Of a stretch of DNA of 64,000 nucleotides, positions 30,501 to 39,080 are shown piece after piece. The DNA is from Alteromonadaceae bacterium Bs31. GTDB lineage: Bacteria; Pseudomonadota; Gammaproteobacteria; Pseudomonadales; Cellvibrionaceae. The DNA lies in the NCBI GenBank assembly GCA_900177435.1, contig FXAI01000009.1:62001-126000 (forward strand), in the 5' to 3' direction. The translations under genes and the position numbers were made by a program. Under the pieces are notes generated by a model. That model did not search any database and was not told the origin of the DNA. It saw only the letters and a program-made list of their open reading frames with translations. How positions within the stretch are numbered: position 1 is the first letter of the stretch; every line of letters starts with the position of its first letter.

Positions 30501-33439
30501 GTATTAAATCTGAATTCCACGTTTTCTTCCTTGGTCTGCAGTCGAGCGACGGGGTTATCAGCGGCACTGTTGAGCAGTCACATCAGGTAATGCTTGCCGA
30601 TGGCACTACGGCGTTGAAATGCTTCTCCAAATCGACAGTGGAAATGACGCCCATGACAGAAATCAGCTCTGCTGCGATGTTGGATGCGGACGGCGCCGAT
30701 GGCGGCTTCTTTACCACTCGCACGGAAGAGTGGTGGGACAGCACCGGTTTTAATGGTCTGGGCTTTAGTTATAACCTTCTCAACAGCTCCGCTGACAGTT
30801 CTTTTTACTGGGATGCAGAAGCTGGTGAGTGGCTTGCCGATAGCGAGCAGCGGGAGGGTTTGGTGCTTACCAGTACCGGTTGGCAGCAGGCTGCCGGCAT
30901 GGTGGTGGAAAGCGACGGTGCTTCTGCCATTGTGGTTGAGCAAAGTGCTAGCGGCACAGTCTTGAATGCCTGGCAGGTGGATGCCTTCTCCATTACCGCA
31001 GCGGGCCGTCCCATGGCCAATCTGGTTGATAGAGGCTGGGTTGAAGAAGGCCTGATCGATGCGGATGCAGTGTTTGCTTCGGGCGTAAACGCCCTGGCGA
31101 TCGCAGCGGAAAGTCAGAATGATGTGTACGAAGTCTACTGCGGCGATGAGGACTGGGAAGACCTGGGGCTGGCATGCTCAAACTGGCTGGCGGCTTCCTG
31201 GAGTGCAGATCAGGGGCCTGTTTTGGCGACATCGCTGGCTGATGTGATTCACGCCACTGATGAAGCGATAAGTGACGCTTACCAGGGGATCTGGGTGGGT
31301 CGTGATGAAGACAGCGGCAAAGAGCTGCTGGCTTATCTGCAAGGCAGTATCACTACTGGTGCAGAGGGCTCCAGCGGAACCGTGAGTTTCTTCAAAAACG
31401 ATTTTAACGGCGAATCTATGCTCGCCTTACAGGGCGAGGATGGAACAGCCCTTACCGGCACATGGGCCGTTAGCGACCCTATGGATAATGACAGCGACCT
31501 GATACTGAGTTTCGATCTACCAGAGTCCATCATGCACGAGTTTGATACCGAGGGTGGTCAAACCATCATTCTTGCCGTGGTACCCGACGGTGATAGCGGT
31601 AGCGCCTATGTGCGGGTTGGTCGCATGATGCCGGCGGGAGAGATCCATCGCGCGGCGGGCTTAAATGCGCTTGGTGGCGAAGAAGCACTGGATAATTTTG
31701 ACTATGAGCTGCCGCCTGCGCCAACGCCGGATCCAACGGAACCGTCAAAAGAGCCCACCGATCCGAGTGGAGAACCTACTGATCCGAGTGGAGAACCCAC
31801 CGACCCGAGCGGGGAACCCACCGATCCCAGTGGCGAGCCTACTGATCCAGGTACATCACCCTCGGGAGAGCCCACTGAGCCTAAGGAGCTAAAAGACAGC
31901 GACAACGACGGTAAACCAGATCACCAGGACAATTGCGTGTTGGTCGCCAACGAAGATCAGGCTGACCAGAATCAAAACGGCCTTGGAGATGCCTGTGATG
32001 TGACCTTGAGCAATGAAATCTTTGGTGTCTATCTCGCCCAGCTGAGCTTCTCTGATGGCAGCCAGGATTTCGATCACGATGTGGGTAGCTGTGTGGCCTC
32101 CGAGGATGCTCAGTTCCTGCTGGAAACCCACACAGAGGGCAATCAGGTATTTATCAAAATTCGAGGTGAAGATGAGGATGAAGGCTTAGGCGCAATTCTC
32201 ACTGCTGAAGGCTCTTTAACGATGGTTGGGGGGGATAGCTTTTCAGGCAGCGGAACCTTCAATGCCACCAACAACACCTTCACTTTTACTTTTAACGACA
32301 GCCATACCAGCGATGACGGTACTGTTCAGTGCAGCGCTACCGGTACGGTGAATGCCGAGGGGCCTTCAGCGGTGGTGGAAGAAACAGCGTTTGACTCGGG
32401 CGTAAGCTGGATGGAAGCCGACTCGTGGGACAACGATGGTGACGGTACGGCAGATGATGCCTGGTTTGAGTATGGCACTATCACTACTTCGTCACTGGAA
32501 GAGATAAAGGAATGGGACTCCAGTGTGCCGGGGTGGGTAAGCTTTGCTGATGCGGGGCAAAATGGTTTTCTCACCAGCAATGGCATTGTCTTGGCTGATG
32601 ACCTGATCGCTGTAGATGGCTTCGTGGAAGCCAGTGGTCAAACCGCGATTATCAAGCGAACAGAGCAGGGCAGTGTTGTCGACTACGACATCATGCACGT
32701 GGAGCTAGAAGCCTTCGATATTTTTCAAATGTCTCTGCTTTCCTGGCTGCCTGATTTTGAGTTGGGTTTAAGTGAGACCGATACTTTCTCACAAGGTGCG
32801 CAAGCCTATGTCGCCCATATAAAAACAGTTAACGATGTTTACGAGTTCTGGTGTGATGATGACCACGATGACTGGTTTGCTTCTAACCTCGATTGTGACA
32901 ACGTGCTGGCGCTGAGCTGGCAGGAGACCTCTCAAGGCTCTGGCAACTATGATCCTGTGCCGGCCCAAAGCCTGGACAGTATTGTTAATAGCAGCGCTGA
33001 TCTTAGCGCTGCAAGTTTGCAAGGTGGTGTTTGGCTTGGCGAGGGTTTCGACGATGATCTTGGTGAATTCAGTATCGAGGCATATTTTGTGTCAACTAAT
33101 GGCAGTGCCAGCGATAGCGGGATATTTGTGGTGATTATGACTAATTATCACAGCGCCGGATCTTCAAGCACTTTAATGGAAGCTCCCGTTAGCTCCACTA
33201 CCATGGGCAGTGTACCAGTGCTGGCATTCAGTGTGCCGGATGAGCTGATGGATAAATATTCCATTGAGAGGGATGAGAAGCATGTGTTCGTATTTGAAGA
33301 CGCTAGCCTGGAAAGCAATGGCGAAAAATACGTGCGTGCAGGGCGAAAACGTGAAGCGGGAACGGCCTTTATCGAAGTTCTTTTTAACCTTACCGCACGG
33401 GATGATCTGGCCAGCAAGTTTTCACCGCCAGCGCCATAG
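27545..33439 (+). CDS. Giant thrombospondin type 3 repeat lipoprotein with duplicated C-terminal module
   Basis: This is a predicted surface lipoprotein of 1964 residues. The signal peptide ends in a lipobox, VALSGC (Cys about 33). Residues about 48-340 form an N-terminal region starting GAAVDGPIANATVSIYRLD. Residues about 345-897 are a long Asp-rich tract of thrombospondin type 3-like DxDxDG calcium-binding repeats. Module A (about 898-1388) is followed by an EPTDPSG repeat linker (about 1391-1445), a short second repeat tract (about 1450-1485) and module B (1486-1964). A and B are related: NDVYEVYCGDEDWED against NDVYEFWCDDDHDDW, and YVRVGRMMPAGE against YVRAGRKREAGT. Function is unknown; adhesion or calcium-stabilised spacing is inference. 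AGGAA lies 9 bases before the ATG. Confidence 0.88.
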   Translation: MGSHSSPSTRSRKMLNRFGFLSGLVVAVALSGCGNGSDDKDPVPTGPTAVPTTAPTQGPAVLSGAAVDGPIANATVSIYRLDTTVENLQGELLDEGETDAQAQFSGLEVPVGETGPFLIVVSADEDTIDLNTGNPPVIGQVTTVLSLDRIGSPVYATPLTTMAVSLAAAKADDEGAFTTEDFTAGLEDAADELVSALGFGMSDDVDIFAAPPMVTDDTDTDEELDEVAQYRTAISGAAAIIFEIQQNSEDSTTQQVMKSLADDLSDGDIDGRNSEDEDTGAYNGEDAAIIVETDPAKLMIPGTDKSVEDVEELLDEEAADTGTSADTSKLADGSISTTAKPGEVDTDRDDDGVINTEDDFPNDPSETTDTDGDGVGNNADPDDDNDGVRDDDDAFPLDSSEKVDSDGDGTGNNADTDDDGDGVADNEDDFPLDPNASNASDADGDGWPAGQDPNDNDAESPGIPFVDSDGDGKGNSVDSDDDNDGVIDENDDLPLDPFESSDTDGDGIGDGSDDDIDGDGVANHTGGDDVVNTPETRAENGDAFPFDATESADLDRDGIGDNADSDADGDGLVDINDPDPSKKDTDGDGVRDGADALPEDETESLDSDKDGIGNNSDNCKFAKNFNQTDSDQDGQGDACDSDDDDDGVPDSEDDFPLDPNASVASDADGDGWPVGQDSDDNNAQVPEGDYVDTDGDGLADNGGLAADSDDDNDGYNDDEDDFPTNPEEFKDSDDDGTGDNADSDDDNDSVPDEDDAFPLDSQRSADSDGDGVDDSTDNCPNNAGPQTDTDQDGQGNACDSDDDNDGVSDEDDRFPLNAEESEDLDGDGIGNNEDSDDDGDGESDADERDAGTDPNHRDSDKDGVDDGEDNCPLVANADQVDGDQDGLGNLCDDPPDLSGYYMLDMSVIDAQAEAGSTQWSDIAAEDCEQDVGALSAEVALVSQQGTEFKLQFSEDEFRGEDAGRGTVNALGQVVIEDHGVDYLGDGIKSEFHVFFLGLQSSDGVISGTVEQSHQVMLADGTTALKCFSKSTVEMTPMTEISSAAMLDADGADGGFFTTRTEEWWDSTGFNGLGFSYNLLNSSADSSFYWDAEAGEWLADSEQREGLVLTSTGWQQAAGMVVESDGASAIVVEQSASGTVLNAWQVDAFSITAAGRPMANLVDRGWVEEGLIDADAVFASGVNALAIAAESQNDVYEVYCGDEDWEDLGLACSNWLAASWSADQGPVLATSLADVIHATDEAISDAYQGIWVGRDEDSGKELLAYLQGSITTGAEGSSGTVSFFKNDFNGESMLALQGEDGTALTGTWAVSDPMDNDSDLILSFDLPESIMHEFDTEGGQTIILAVVPDGDSGSAYVRVGRMMPAGEIHRAAGLNALGGEEALDNFDYELPPAPTPDPTEPSKEPTDPSGEPTDPSGEPTDPSGEPTDPSGEPTDPGTSPSGEPTEPKELKDSDNDGKPDHQDNCVLVANEDQADQNQNGLGDACDVTLSNEIFGVYLAQLSFSDGSQDFDHDVGSCVASEDAQFLLETHTEGNQVFIKIRGEDEDEGLGAILTAEGSLTMVGGDSFSGSGTFNATNNTFTFTFNDSHTSDDGTVQCSATGTVNAEGPSAVVEETAFDSGVSWMEADSWDNDGDGTADDAWFEYGTITTSSLEEIKEWDSSVPGWVSFADAGQNGFLTSNGIVLADDLIAVDGFVEASGQTAIIKRTEQGSVVDYDIMHVELEAFDIFQMSLLSWLPDFELGLSETDTFSQGAQAYVAHIKTVNDVYEFWCDDDHDDWFASNLDCDNVLALSWQETSQGSGNYDPVPAQSLDSIVNSSADLSAASLQGGVWLGEGFDDDLGEFSIEAYFVSTNGSASDSGIFVVIMTNYHSAGSSSTLMEAPVSSTTMGSVPVLAFSVPDELMDKYSIERDEKHVFVFEDASLESNGEKYVRAGRKREAGTAFIEVLFNLTARDDLASKFSPPAP
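28577..30230 (+). repeat. Tandem calcium-binding thrombospondin type 3-like repeats
   Basis: About 550 codons encode many degenerate copies of a D-x-D-x-D-G-x-x-D unit, with recurring phrases such as DSDGDG, DDDNDGV, EDDFPLDPNAS and NCPNN. In other proteins such units bind calcium through their aspartates. The DNA is correspondingly rich in GAT/GAC codons, which produces long spurious open frames in the other frames and strand. Confidence 0.85.
31751..31852 (+). repeat. 21-bp in-frame tandem repeats encoding EPTDPSG
   Basis: Four full copies and one partial copy of a 21-base unit encode EPTDPSG, beginning at 31751, 31772, 31793, 31814 and 31835. Copies differ at synonymous positions. They form a Pro/Thr-rich flexible linker between the two large C-terminal modules of the lipoprotein. 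Confidence 0.9.
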
Positions 33440-33461
33440 TTAGTATTCCATTCTTGCTCAT

Positions 33462-33495
33462 AAAACCCGCATTTTTATGCGGGTTTTTCTTTTTT
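33462..33495 (+). terminator. Rho-independent terminator after the giant lipoprotein gene
   Basis: AAACCCGCAT and ATGCGGGTTT form a perfect 10-bp stem around a short T loop, followed by TTTTTCTTTTTT. It lies 23 bases after the stop codon. Confidence 0.92.
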
Positions 33496-33709
33496 ATGGC
33501 TGCCGCAATAGAAATATAGATTTTAGTATTAGTATATATTTATACAGTGTGTGCATTACTGCAAATGTAAAAAACCGGGTAAAGCTAATAGTGTATGCAA
33601 AGTGAAAATTTTCGGTAATGAGTCACACTTTTGGTACAAGATGTTACGTAAATACACTAAATGGCGCTAAAAGATGGGCTGTCCACAGCTTGATTGTCGC
33701 GTAGAGAGT

Positions 33710-33715
33710 TATAAT
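33710..33715 (+). promoter_or_regulatory. Candidate -10 box for the small secreted protein gene
   Basis: A perfect TATAAT lies 38 bases before the ATG at 33754. The matching -35 is poor, so the call rests on the -10 and its position. Confidence 0.45.
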
Positions 33716-33753
33716 GTAACTCTTTGTAACGCCTAATCCTTTGGAGATTCTAA

Positions 33754-34026
33754 ATGCGCTTATTGATTACTTTCGCTCTTTCGTGGATGGCTTTACACGT
33801 GTGTGCAGCGACTAGCTCGAATGAGGAATTAGGGGCGGCCCAGGCAGTAATTGTTCATTACAAGGAGTTGCGCAAGGTCTGTTCAATTGCGCGAGGTGAT
33901 GATAGAAAAGAATGTTTTCGTGAACTTACCGAAGCAACGGACAACTATCAGCAGGCGAAAATTATAGTTCGTGATGCCAAGGATAAAGAAGTGCGAGAGC
34001 TGCACGTGGTGACTAACGTCTACTAA
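33754..34026 (+). CDS. Small secreted hypothetical protein
   Basis: This 90-residue precursor has a clear signal peptide (LLITFALSWMALHVCAA), probably cut after about residue 19. The mature part of about 70 residues is helical and charged, with two Cys about 14 residues apart (RKVCSIARGDDRKECFREL) that could form a disulfide. A ribosome binding site GGAG is about 9 bases before the ATG. I recognise no family. It is preceded by a possible -10 box and followed by the convergent malate synthase gene 18 bases on. Confidence 0.75.
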   Translation: MRLLITFALSWMALHVCAATSSNEELGAAQAVIVHYKELRKVCSIARGDDRKECFRELTEATDNYQQAKIIVRDAKDKEVRELHVVTNVY

Positions 34027-34044
34027 GCTGCGTTCAAGTAAGCC

Positions 34045-36216
34045 TCACGCACTGAGCGCTTCCATGAAATGCTCAGCTTTGTATTTGAGCCGGTAAGTGT
34101 GCAACAGCGGTTCAGTGTAGCCATTGGGTAAGTTGTGCCCATCGAATATCAAGGTTCTTGCGGCTTGGTAAGGGCCGCTTTCCTCTCTGTTTAATGCTAT
34201 TGGTTCGTAATTAGTCCTTCCTGTATGTTGTTCATCAACCACCTTGGCCATCTTGCACAGGCTTTGTTCTACCTGCTCAGGCATACAAATGCCATGTAAA
34301 AGCCAGTTTGCCAGTTGCTGACAAGCCAGCCTCAGTGTTGCCTGAGATTCATGATGGCCAACGTTATGGAGGTCCGGTACTGTTGAGGAGCCGAGGCCGA
34401 GCTCTATCCAGCGCGCCACATAGGCAAGTATGCACTGGCAGGCTTTGTCGACCTCTGCCTCTACAATGGATGGCGTGAGGGTGTCCCTGTTTATCAGCAA
34501 TGGAATTCTTAGTCGTTCGCTCAGCCTGGGTGGGGCTTGATGGCGTCTGGCGATTTGCTGCTGGTAAACGTCAACTTTGTGATAGTGGATCGCGTGAAGG
34601 GTTGCAGCCTCTGGAGAGGGTACCCAGGCGGCATTAGCCCCCGCCTGTGGTTGGGCAATCTTATACTTCATCATTTCCAGCATGCGCTCGGGTTGCTCCC
34701 ACATACTTTTGCCGATCTGTGCTTTCCCCGGCAAGCCACATAACAGCGCTGTGCACACATTGTTGTTCTCGTGGGCCATGTACCAGCGTTCGTGTTTCAG
34801 CGCGCTTATGGCGACTACAGGCCCGGCGTACATGCTGGTGTGAATTTCGTCTGCAGAGCGATCTTTAAAGTCGCAGTTGAGCATAAACAGGCGCTTCCGT
34901 GCGGCGTAAATACAGTTTTTTAAGTTCACGCTGGTGCGACGTTCTTCATCCATGAGCCCAAGTTTGAGCGTGTGACGCTCAAGCATAAAGAGGTCTTCAA
35001 TGGCGTCGAACAGATCGTTGCTCATGGCCACTTCATCGGAGCCGTGAAGTTTAGGCACCACTAGATAGATACTGCCGCGATGGGAGTTTTTCTCTTCCAG
35101 TGGCGAGGTTAAGTCATGTATGCCTATCAATGTGCCTACCACCAAATCTAGCAGTGTTTCAGCAATGGCATTGTGGTGTTCATCCATTAATGCCGGATGC
35201 GTCATCAGATAACCCACGCCCCTCAAGGCCAGTACCGAACGACCAGCAATCTCCATGTGCTCATGGTTCCTGCCACTGTAGATCCTTTTGCTTTTCAGGC
35301 TGAGTAGATTGCTCATCAGCGCCAGCCAATTCCTGTAAAGCTGTGTTTTGTCTTCCACATCCACGCTGGCTACAGAGTCTTCGCAGTCGATGATAGTGCT
35401 CAAGGTGGATTCCAGTTGCACATCTTCGATGCCGGCCTTGTCGAACTGGCCTATTTTCGATTCAGGATTGAAGCGCAGCTCAATATGCAAGCCGTGGTTG
35501 CACAGCAAGATCGCGCTTGGGCGCTCTGGCCTGCCCTGATAACCCAGGTACGCAGTTTGACAAGCCAGCCGGGTGGCTTGTCCATTGGGGAGTATGACTA
35601 CCAGCTCATCCTCTTCTATGCGATAGCTATGCGCGTGTCGGTGTGAGCCGCTACTCAGGGGGATCGTTTCATCGAGAAAATCTTTTGTGTAGCGCAATAC
35701 ATGCTCCATCCGCAGTGCGTTAAAACCGCGTTTTTCCTCTGAGCCAGCATAGGCGCCGATAATGTCAGACTCATATAAAGCCTTATACAGGCTCCCCCAC
35801 CGGCCATTGGTGGCCTCTATTGTTTGTGTGATATTTTTAGCCGAAACAATTTGTTGTGGTCCGGCACGCAGAGAGAACTCCGGGTCCACATTGGTGGTGG
35901 TGATTTGAAAATCGTCAACAGGGTTTTCGAGGTAACCAATCTCACTGAGAAAGCTAAGATAGTCGCTGTAGTCGGGGTCGTGAGGTTGGCTAGTGAAGCT
36001 GGGGCGTTGCTTGTGCCACTTATCAAGCTGTAGCTGGAGCTTGTCTCGTGTGCGCAAAAGGGCGTCAATTCGGGGGCTAAACTGTTTAACAATCCTGCCA
36101 AAGCCTAGCCAGAATAAGTCGCTGTCGATACCCGTTCCTGGAAGTGCCTCAAGCTCAATAAAATCGCATAGCTCACGGGCGACCAGCAAATTAGCTCGCC
36201 GAGGGTACGAGGGCAT
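34045..36216 (-). CDS. glcB: Malate synthase G homologue with Ser in place of the catalytic Asp
   Basis: This 723-residue protein aligns throughout with malate synthase G, which condenses glyoxylate and acetyl-CoA to malate. Conserved parts include STIIDCEDSVASVD, the Arg in LRGVGYLMT (E. coli Arg338), MDEERRTSVNLKNC (Glu427), FKDRSADEIH (Asp455) and AWVPSPEAATLHAIHYH. At the E. coli Asp631 position, known as the catalytic base, this protein has Ser624 (NVGHHESQATLR, against NVALMEDRATLR). The RTGSVYIVKPK region also differs (NSHRGSIYLVV). It lies 89 bases downstream of a LysR regulator on the same strand. The gene symbol reflects homology; activity is uncertain. Confidence 0.88.
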   Translation of the reverse strand: MPSYPRRANLLVARELCDFIELEALPGTGIDSDLFWLGFGRIVKQFSPRIDALLRTRDKLQLQLDKWHKQRPSFTSQPHDPDYSDYLSFLSEIGYLENPVDDFQITTTNVDPEFSLRAGPQQIVSAKNITQTIEATNGRWGSLYKALYESDIIGAYAGSEEKRGFNALRMEHVLRYTKDFLDETIPLSSGSHRHAHSYRIEEDELVVILPNGQATRLACQTAYLGYQGRPERPSAILLCNHGLHIELRFNPESKIGQFDKAGIEDVQLESTLSTIIDCEDSVASVDVEDKTQLYRNWLALMSNLLSLKSKRIYSGRNHEHMEIAGRSVLALRGVGYLMTHPALMDEHHNAIAETLLDLVVGTLIGIHDLTSPLEEKNSHRGSIYLVVPKLHGSDEVAMSNDLFDAIEDLFMLERHTLKLGLMDEERRTSVNLKNCIYAARKRLFMLNCDFKDRSADEIHTSMYAGPVVAISALKHERWYMAHENNNVCTALLCGLPGKAQIGKSMWEQPERMLEMMKYKIAQPQAGANAAWVPSPEAATLHAIHYHKVDVYQQQIARRHQAPPRLSERLRIPLLINRDTLTPSIVEAEVDKACQCILAYVARWIELGLGSSTVPDLHNVGHHESQATLRLACQQLANWLLHGICMPEQVEQSLCKMAKVVDEQHTGRTNYEPIALNREESGPYQAARTLIFDGHNLPNGYTEPLLHTYRLKYKAEHFMEALSA

Positions 36217-36305
36217 TGTGTTTTCTCCATTGCATTTAACCTCAGATAGGCCAACGAGGTTTGTAGGCTCCTGCGAACAATACGGAGGAGCCCGAGGAGA
36301 TACTA

Positions 36306-37310
36306 CTACTGTGCAGCGGGCTCTTCTAATTCGCCCTTTGAATAATTGTCATAATTTGGGCGAATGGAGGCATCAGCATGCTGGTGCGCTATCTCTGCAA
36401 CCATTCGACGTAACCACTGATGAGCCGGGTTGAAGTGCAGCAGAGGGCTCCACGCCATGGTGAGTTCCAGTGGCGGAATAACGAAAGGTGGTGCTGCGAA
36501 AATAAGCTTTGGGTTATTTTTTTGGATTTTAGCGACTTTGGTGGGCAAGGTGACAATCAATTCGCTTGCTTCAGCCATCTGCATGGCGGCCTGGTAATGT
36601 CGACTGAACACCGCAATGTGTCGTTTTTCGCCGATACTGTTCAGGGCTCCATCTACCCAACCCAGCCGCTGGACATCGTCCGGGTTTACCCCAACGCCAA
36701 CGCCCATACCCGTTTTACTCACCCACACGTGCTGAGCTTTCATGTAAGTTTCAAAATTAAAATTCTCGGCGATGGGATTATCCGCAGAGAACAGGCAGGT
36801 GAAGTTATCTCGCCACAGAAGAGTTTTGTAGAAGGACTGAGGTAATTCATCAAAACGGTTAATGACGAAATCCACAAAGCCCTGCTCAATATCGTGAGAA
36901 CTCACATCACTGGGAGCCATTATGTCGAGGGCGATATGGGGCGCCTGTTCTTGAAGCGCTTCAATTACCAGCGGCATCAGGCTGGACTCGCCGTAGTCAC
37001 TTACCGCAATGCGATAGAAATGTTCGCTTTTATCTGGTTTGAACTCTGTTACAGGTTGTACCACTTGCTCCACCTGGATCAGCAAATCGCGCACGTGTGG
37101 TGCGAGTTCCTGTGCTCGCTCGGTAGGCTTCATACCTTCGCTTGTTCTCACCAGCAAAGGGTCGTCAAAGAGTTGTCTTAGTCGTTTTAGTGCATTAGAC
37201 ATTGCAGGCTGAGTTATTCCCAAAAACTCAGCTGCCCGCGTTACGCTCTTCTCGCGTAGCAGCACATTCAGTGCCACCATTAAATTAAGGTCGACGCCGT
37301 GTAGGTTCAT
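36306..37310 (-). CDS. LysR-family transcriptional regulator
   Basis: This 334-residue LysR protein has an N-terminal winged helix (MNLHGVDLNLMVALNVLLRE, then SVTRAAEFLGITQPAMSNAL) and a C-terminal periplasmic-binding-protein-like effector domain (about 90-310). The DLNL start and DDPLLVRT are typical of the NodD/LeuO-like branch. The ATG at 37310 has GGA about 9 bases upstream; a TTG four codons earlier is less likely. It precedes the malate synthase G homologue on the same strand and may regulate it, but no target site was identified. A 7-bp hairpin (36266-36292) lies between them. Confidence 0.92.
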   Translation of the reverse strand: MNLHGVDLNLMVALNVLLREKSVTRAAEFLGITQPAMSNALKRLRQLFDDPLLVRTSEGMKPTERAQELAPHVRDLLIQVEQVVQPVTEFKPDKSEHFYRIAVSDYGESSLMPLVIEALQEQAPHIALDIMAPSDVSSHDIEQGFVDFVINRFDELPQSFYKTLLWRDNFTCLFSADNPIAENFNFETYMKAQHVWVSKTGMGVGVGVNPDDVQRLGWVDGALNSIGEKRHIAVFSRHYQAAMQMAEASELIVTLPTKVAKIQKNNPKLIFAAPPFVIPPLELTMAWSPLLHFNPAHQWLRRMVAEIAHQHADASIRPNYDNYSKGELEEPAAQ

Positions 37311-37388
37311 TGTTATATCCAATTTTTAAATGATCATTGGCGCTAGGTATACGCTTCTCTTTATATAAGTTCCCCGAGATAAATCAAA

Positions 37389-37982
37389 TTAATGGCGAAA
37401 AGCGTTTTTAATCCAGAAATATGCGCGTATTGCCAATGTGGCAGTGAGCCAAAGAGCAAAAAGAAGTACCTCTGAATAGTCGGCGCGAATAAGCCAAATA
37501 TAGTGGGCCAGGGCGAGCAGGGCGATGAGGTAGACTAGTTTGTGGAGTGTTAACCAGGCTCGGCCCATCCTTTGGCGCATTTTTTTTGTGGAAGTGATGG
37601 TGAGCGGGATAAGTAGTAGCCACGCACTGAAGCCCAGCGTTATGTAAGGTCTGTCCTTTAAGTCATCCCACACATACTCGAGAGAGAGGGATTGATCAAA
37701 AACCCAATAAATTGCAAAGTGCAAGCAGGCATAAAAAAACGAAAAAAGGCCGCTCATGCGACGTATTCTCATTATCTTTTTAATGCCGCTTACATCTTTA
37801 ATGGGGGTGCAGCTAAGGCTGATGAGCAGACAGATAAATGCCCATTGACCGGTTTCGTGTGTGAGTGTTTCAACAGGGTTGGCACCCAGCTGCCGGTTTG
37901 CAAAATTAAATACAAGAACCAGTACTGGTGCGAGCAGCGAAATAAACGTAAAGGCTTTAAGTAAACCGGGGGCTCTAAGCAT
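37389..37982 (-). CDS. msrQ: Heme-binding membrane subunit of methionine sulfoxide reductase MsrPQ
   Basis: MsrQ is an inner-membrane heme protein that passes electrons from the quinone pool to MsrP. The 197 residues hold about six membrane segments, with the family's HETGQWAFICLLISL, FFYACLHFAIYW and LHKLVYLIALLALAHYIW blocks carrying candidate heme histidines. The start overlaps the msrP stop by one base (TAATG), which shows coupled translation. Confidence 0.94.
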   Translation of the reverse strand: MLRAPGLLKAFTFISLLAPVLVLVFNFANRQLGANPVETLTHETGQWAFICLLISLSCTPIKDVSGIKKIMRIRRMSGLFSFFYACLHFAIYWVFDQSLSLEYVWDDLKDRPYITLGFSAWLLLIPLTITSTKKMRQRMGRAWLTLHKLVYLIALLALAHYIWLIRADYSEVLLFALWLTATLAIRAYFWIKNAFRH

Positions 37983-38953
37983 TAATAGAATTTTTTGAGA
38001 TCCATGCCCTTGTACAGGTGTGCAACTTCCTTCTCGTAGCCGTTAAACATTTCAGTTGGCACTTTAAATAATTCTCCAATGCGTCGCTCGCGCTTCTGGC
38101 TCCAGCGGGGGTGATTTACGGTGGGATTAACGTTGGAGTAAAAACCATATTCACGCGGAGCTATATCATTCCAGCTGGTCTGGGGTTCGGTTTTACTGAA
38201 ACGGATTTTTACAATGGATTTAATGCTTTTAAAGCCGTACTTCCAGGGCACAACCAAACGTATTGGGGCGCCATTTTGATTTGGCAGTGTGTCGCCATAC
38301 AGGCCCACTGCCATAAAACTCAGCGGATTCATGGCTTCATCCATTCTTAAGCCCTCCCGGTAGGGCCATGGAACCACCTTGCGTTTTTGACCCGGCAGCG
38401 GATTTTTTTTATCGTACAGTGTTTCGAAAGCGACATATTTTGCGTCGCTATTGGGTTCAAAGCGTTTTAATAAATCCGCCAGCGGGAATCCAATCCAGGG
38501 AATAATCATCGACCACGCTTCCACGCAGCGCAATTTATAGATGCGTTCCTCAAGTGTGTGCGGGGCGAGAATGTCTTCCAGCGTGTAGTTGCCGGGCTTA
38601 GCACATTCGCCCTCGATGCGGATATTCCAAGGCGAGGTTTGCAAAGCATCAGCGTTAGTTTTGGGGTCGGATTTATCGGTGCCCAATTCATAAAAATTGT
38701 TATAGCTGGTGATGTCCTCCAGCCTGGTGAGCGCTTCCTTGTGATCATAGCTGCGCTGGGCTGCTGCGAACTTGCCTTGTTTTTGGCTGGCCTTGGCATG
38801 CGCCCACAGGGGCAGATAAGAGGCAAAGGCCAGGCTGCCAGCCAATGCCCCCTGGCCAATAAACTTTCGTCGTGAAAGATAAAGCTGTTCATCCGTCACG
38901 TCATTTTCTTTTAGGCCGAAGTTATCGAATTTGGGAATGAGCGGTGAAGGCAT
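37982..38953 (-). CDS. msrP: Periplasmic molybdopterin methionine sulfoxide reductase catalytic subunit
   Basis: MsrP repairs oxidised methionine in periplasmic proteins with a molybdopterin cofactor. The 323-residue precursor has a Tat signal, [19 protein letters not shown], in its first 55 residues. The Mo-coordinating Cys lies in [18 protein letters not shown]. Other family segments are [14 protein letters not shown] and the C-terminal [20 protein letters not shown]. It is followed directly by msrQ. Confidence 0.95.
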   Translation of the reverse strand: MPSPLIPKFDNFGLKENDVTDEQLYLSRRKFIGQGALAGSLAFASYLPLWAHAKASQKQGKFAAAQRSYDHKEALTRLEDITSYNNFYELGTDKSDPKTNADALQTSPWNIRIEGECAKPGNYTLEDILAPHTLEERIYKLRCVEAWSMIIPWIGFPLADLLKRFEPNSDAKYVAFETLYDKKNPLPGQKRKVVPWPYREGLRMDEAMNPLSFMAVGLYGDTLPNQNGAPIRLVVPWKYGFKSIKSIVKIRFSKTEPQTSWNDIAPREYGFYSNVNPTVNHPRWSQKRERRIGELFKVPTEMFNGYEKEVAHLYKGMDLKKFY

Positions 38954-39080
38954 GAGAACTCCGTCTAGGGTGAAAGCGATATACAGGCGGTGAATGCTTA
39001 GCGTTAATCTATTCAGTCTAATAGATGCTGTATTACGCGCAAAGTTCAGATTGAGCTCTCCCCAAGGAGCACTTTGAGGG

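Larger units (their letters stand above)
33440..33753. other. 314-base intergenic region
   Basis: It contains the terminator at 33462-33495 and a perfect -10 hexamer at 33710-33715. Otherwise it is AT-rich, with no gene or recognised RNA. Confidence 0.6.

Noticed and set aside
31751-31852. CRISPR-like regular repeats
   Set aside because: The 21-base units are in frame, have no spacers, and encode the EPTDPSG linker of the lipoprotein.
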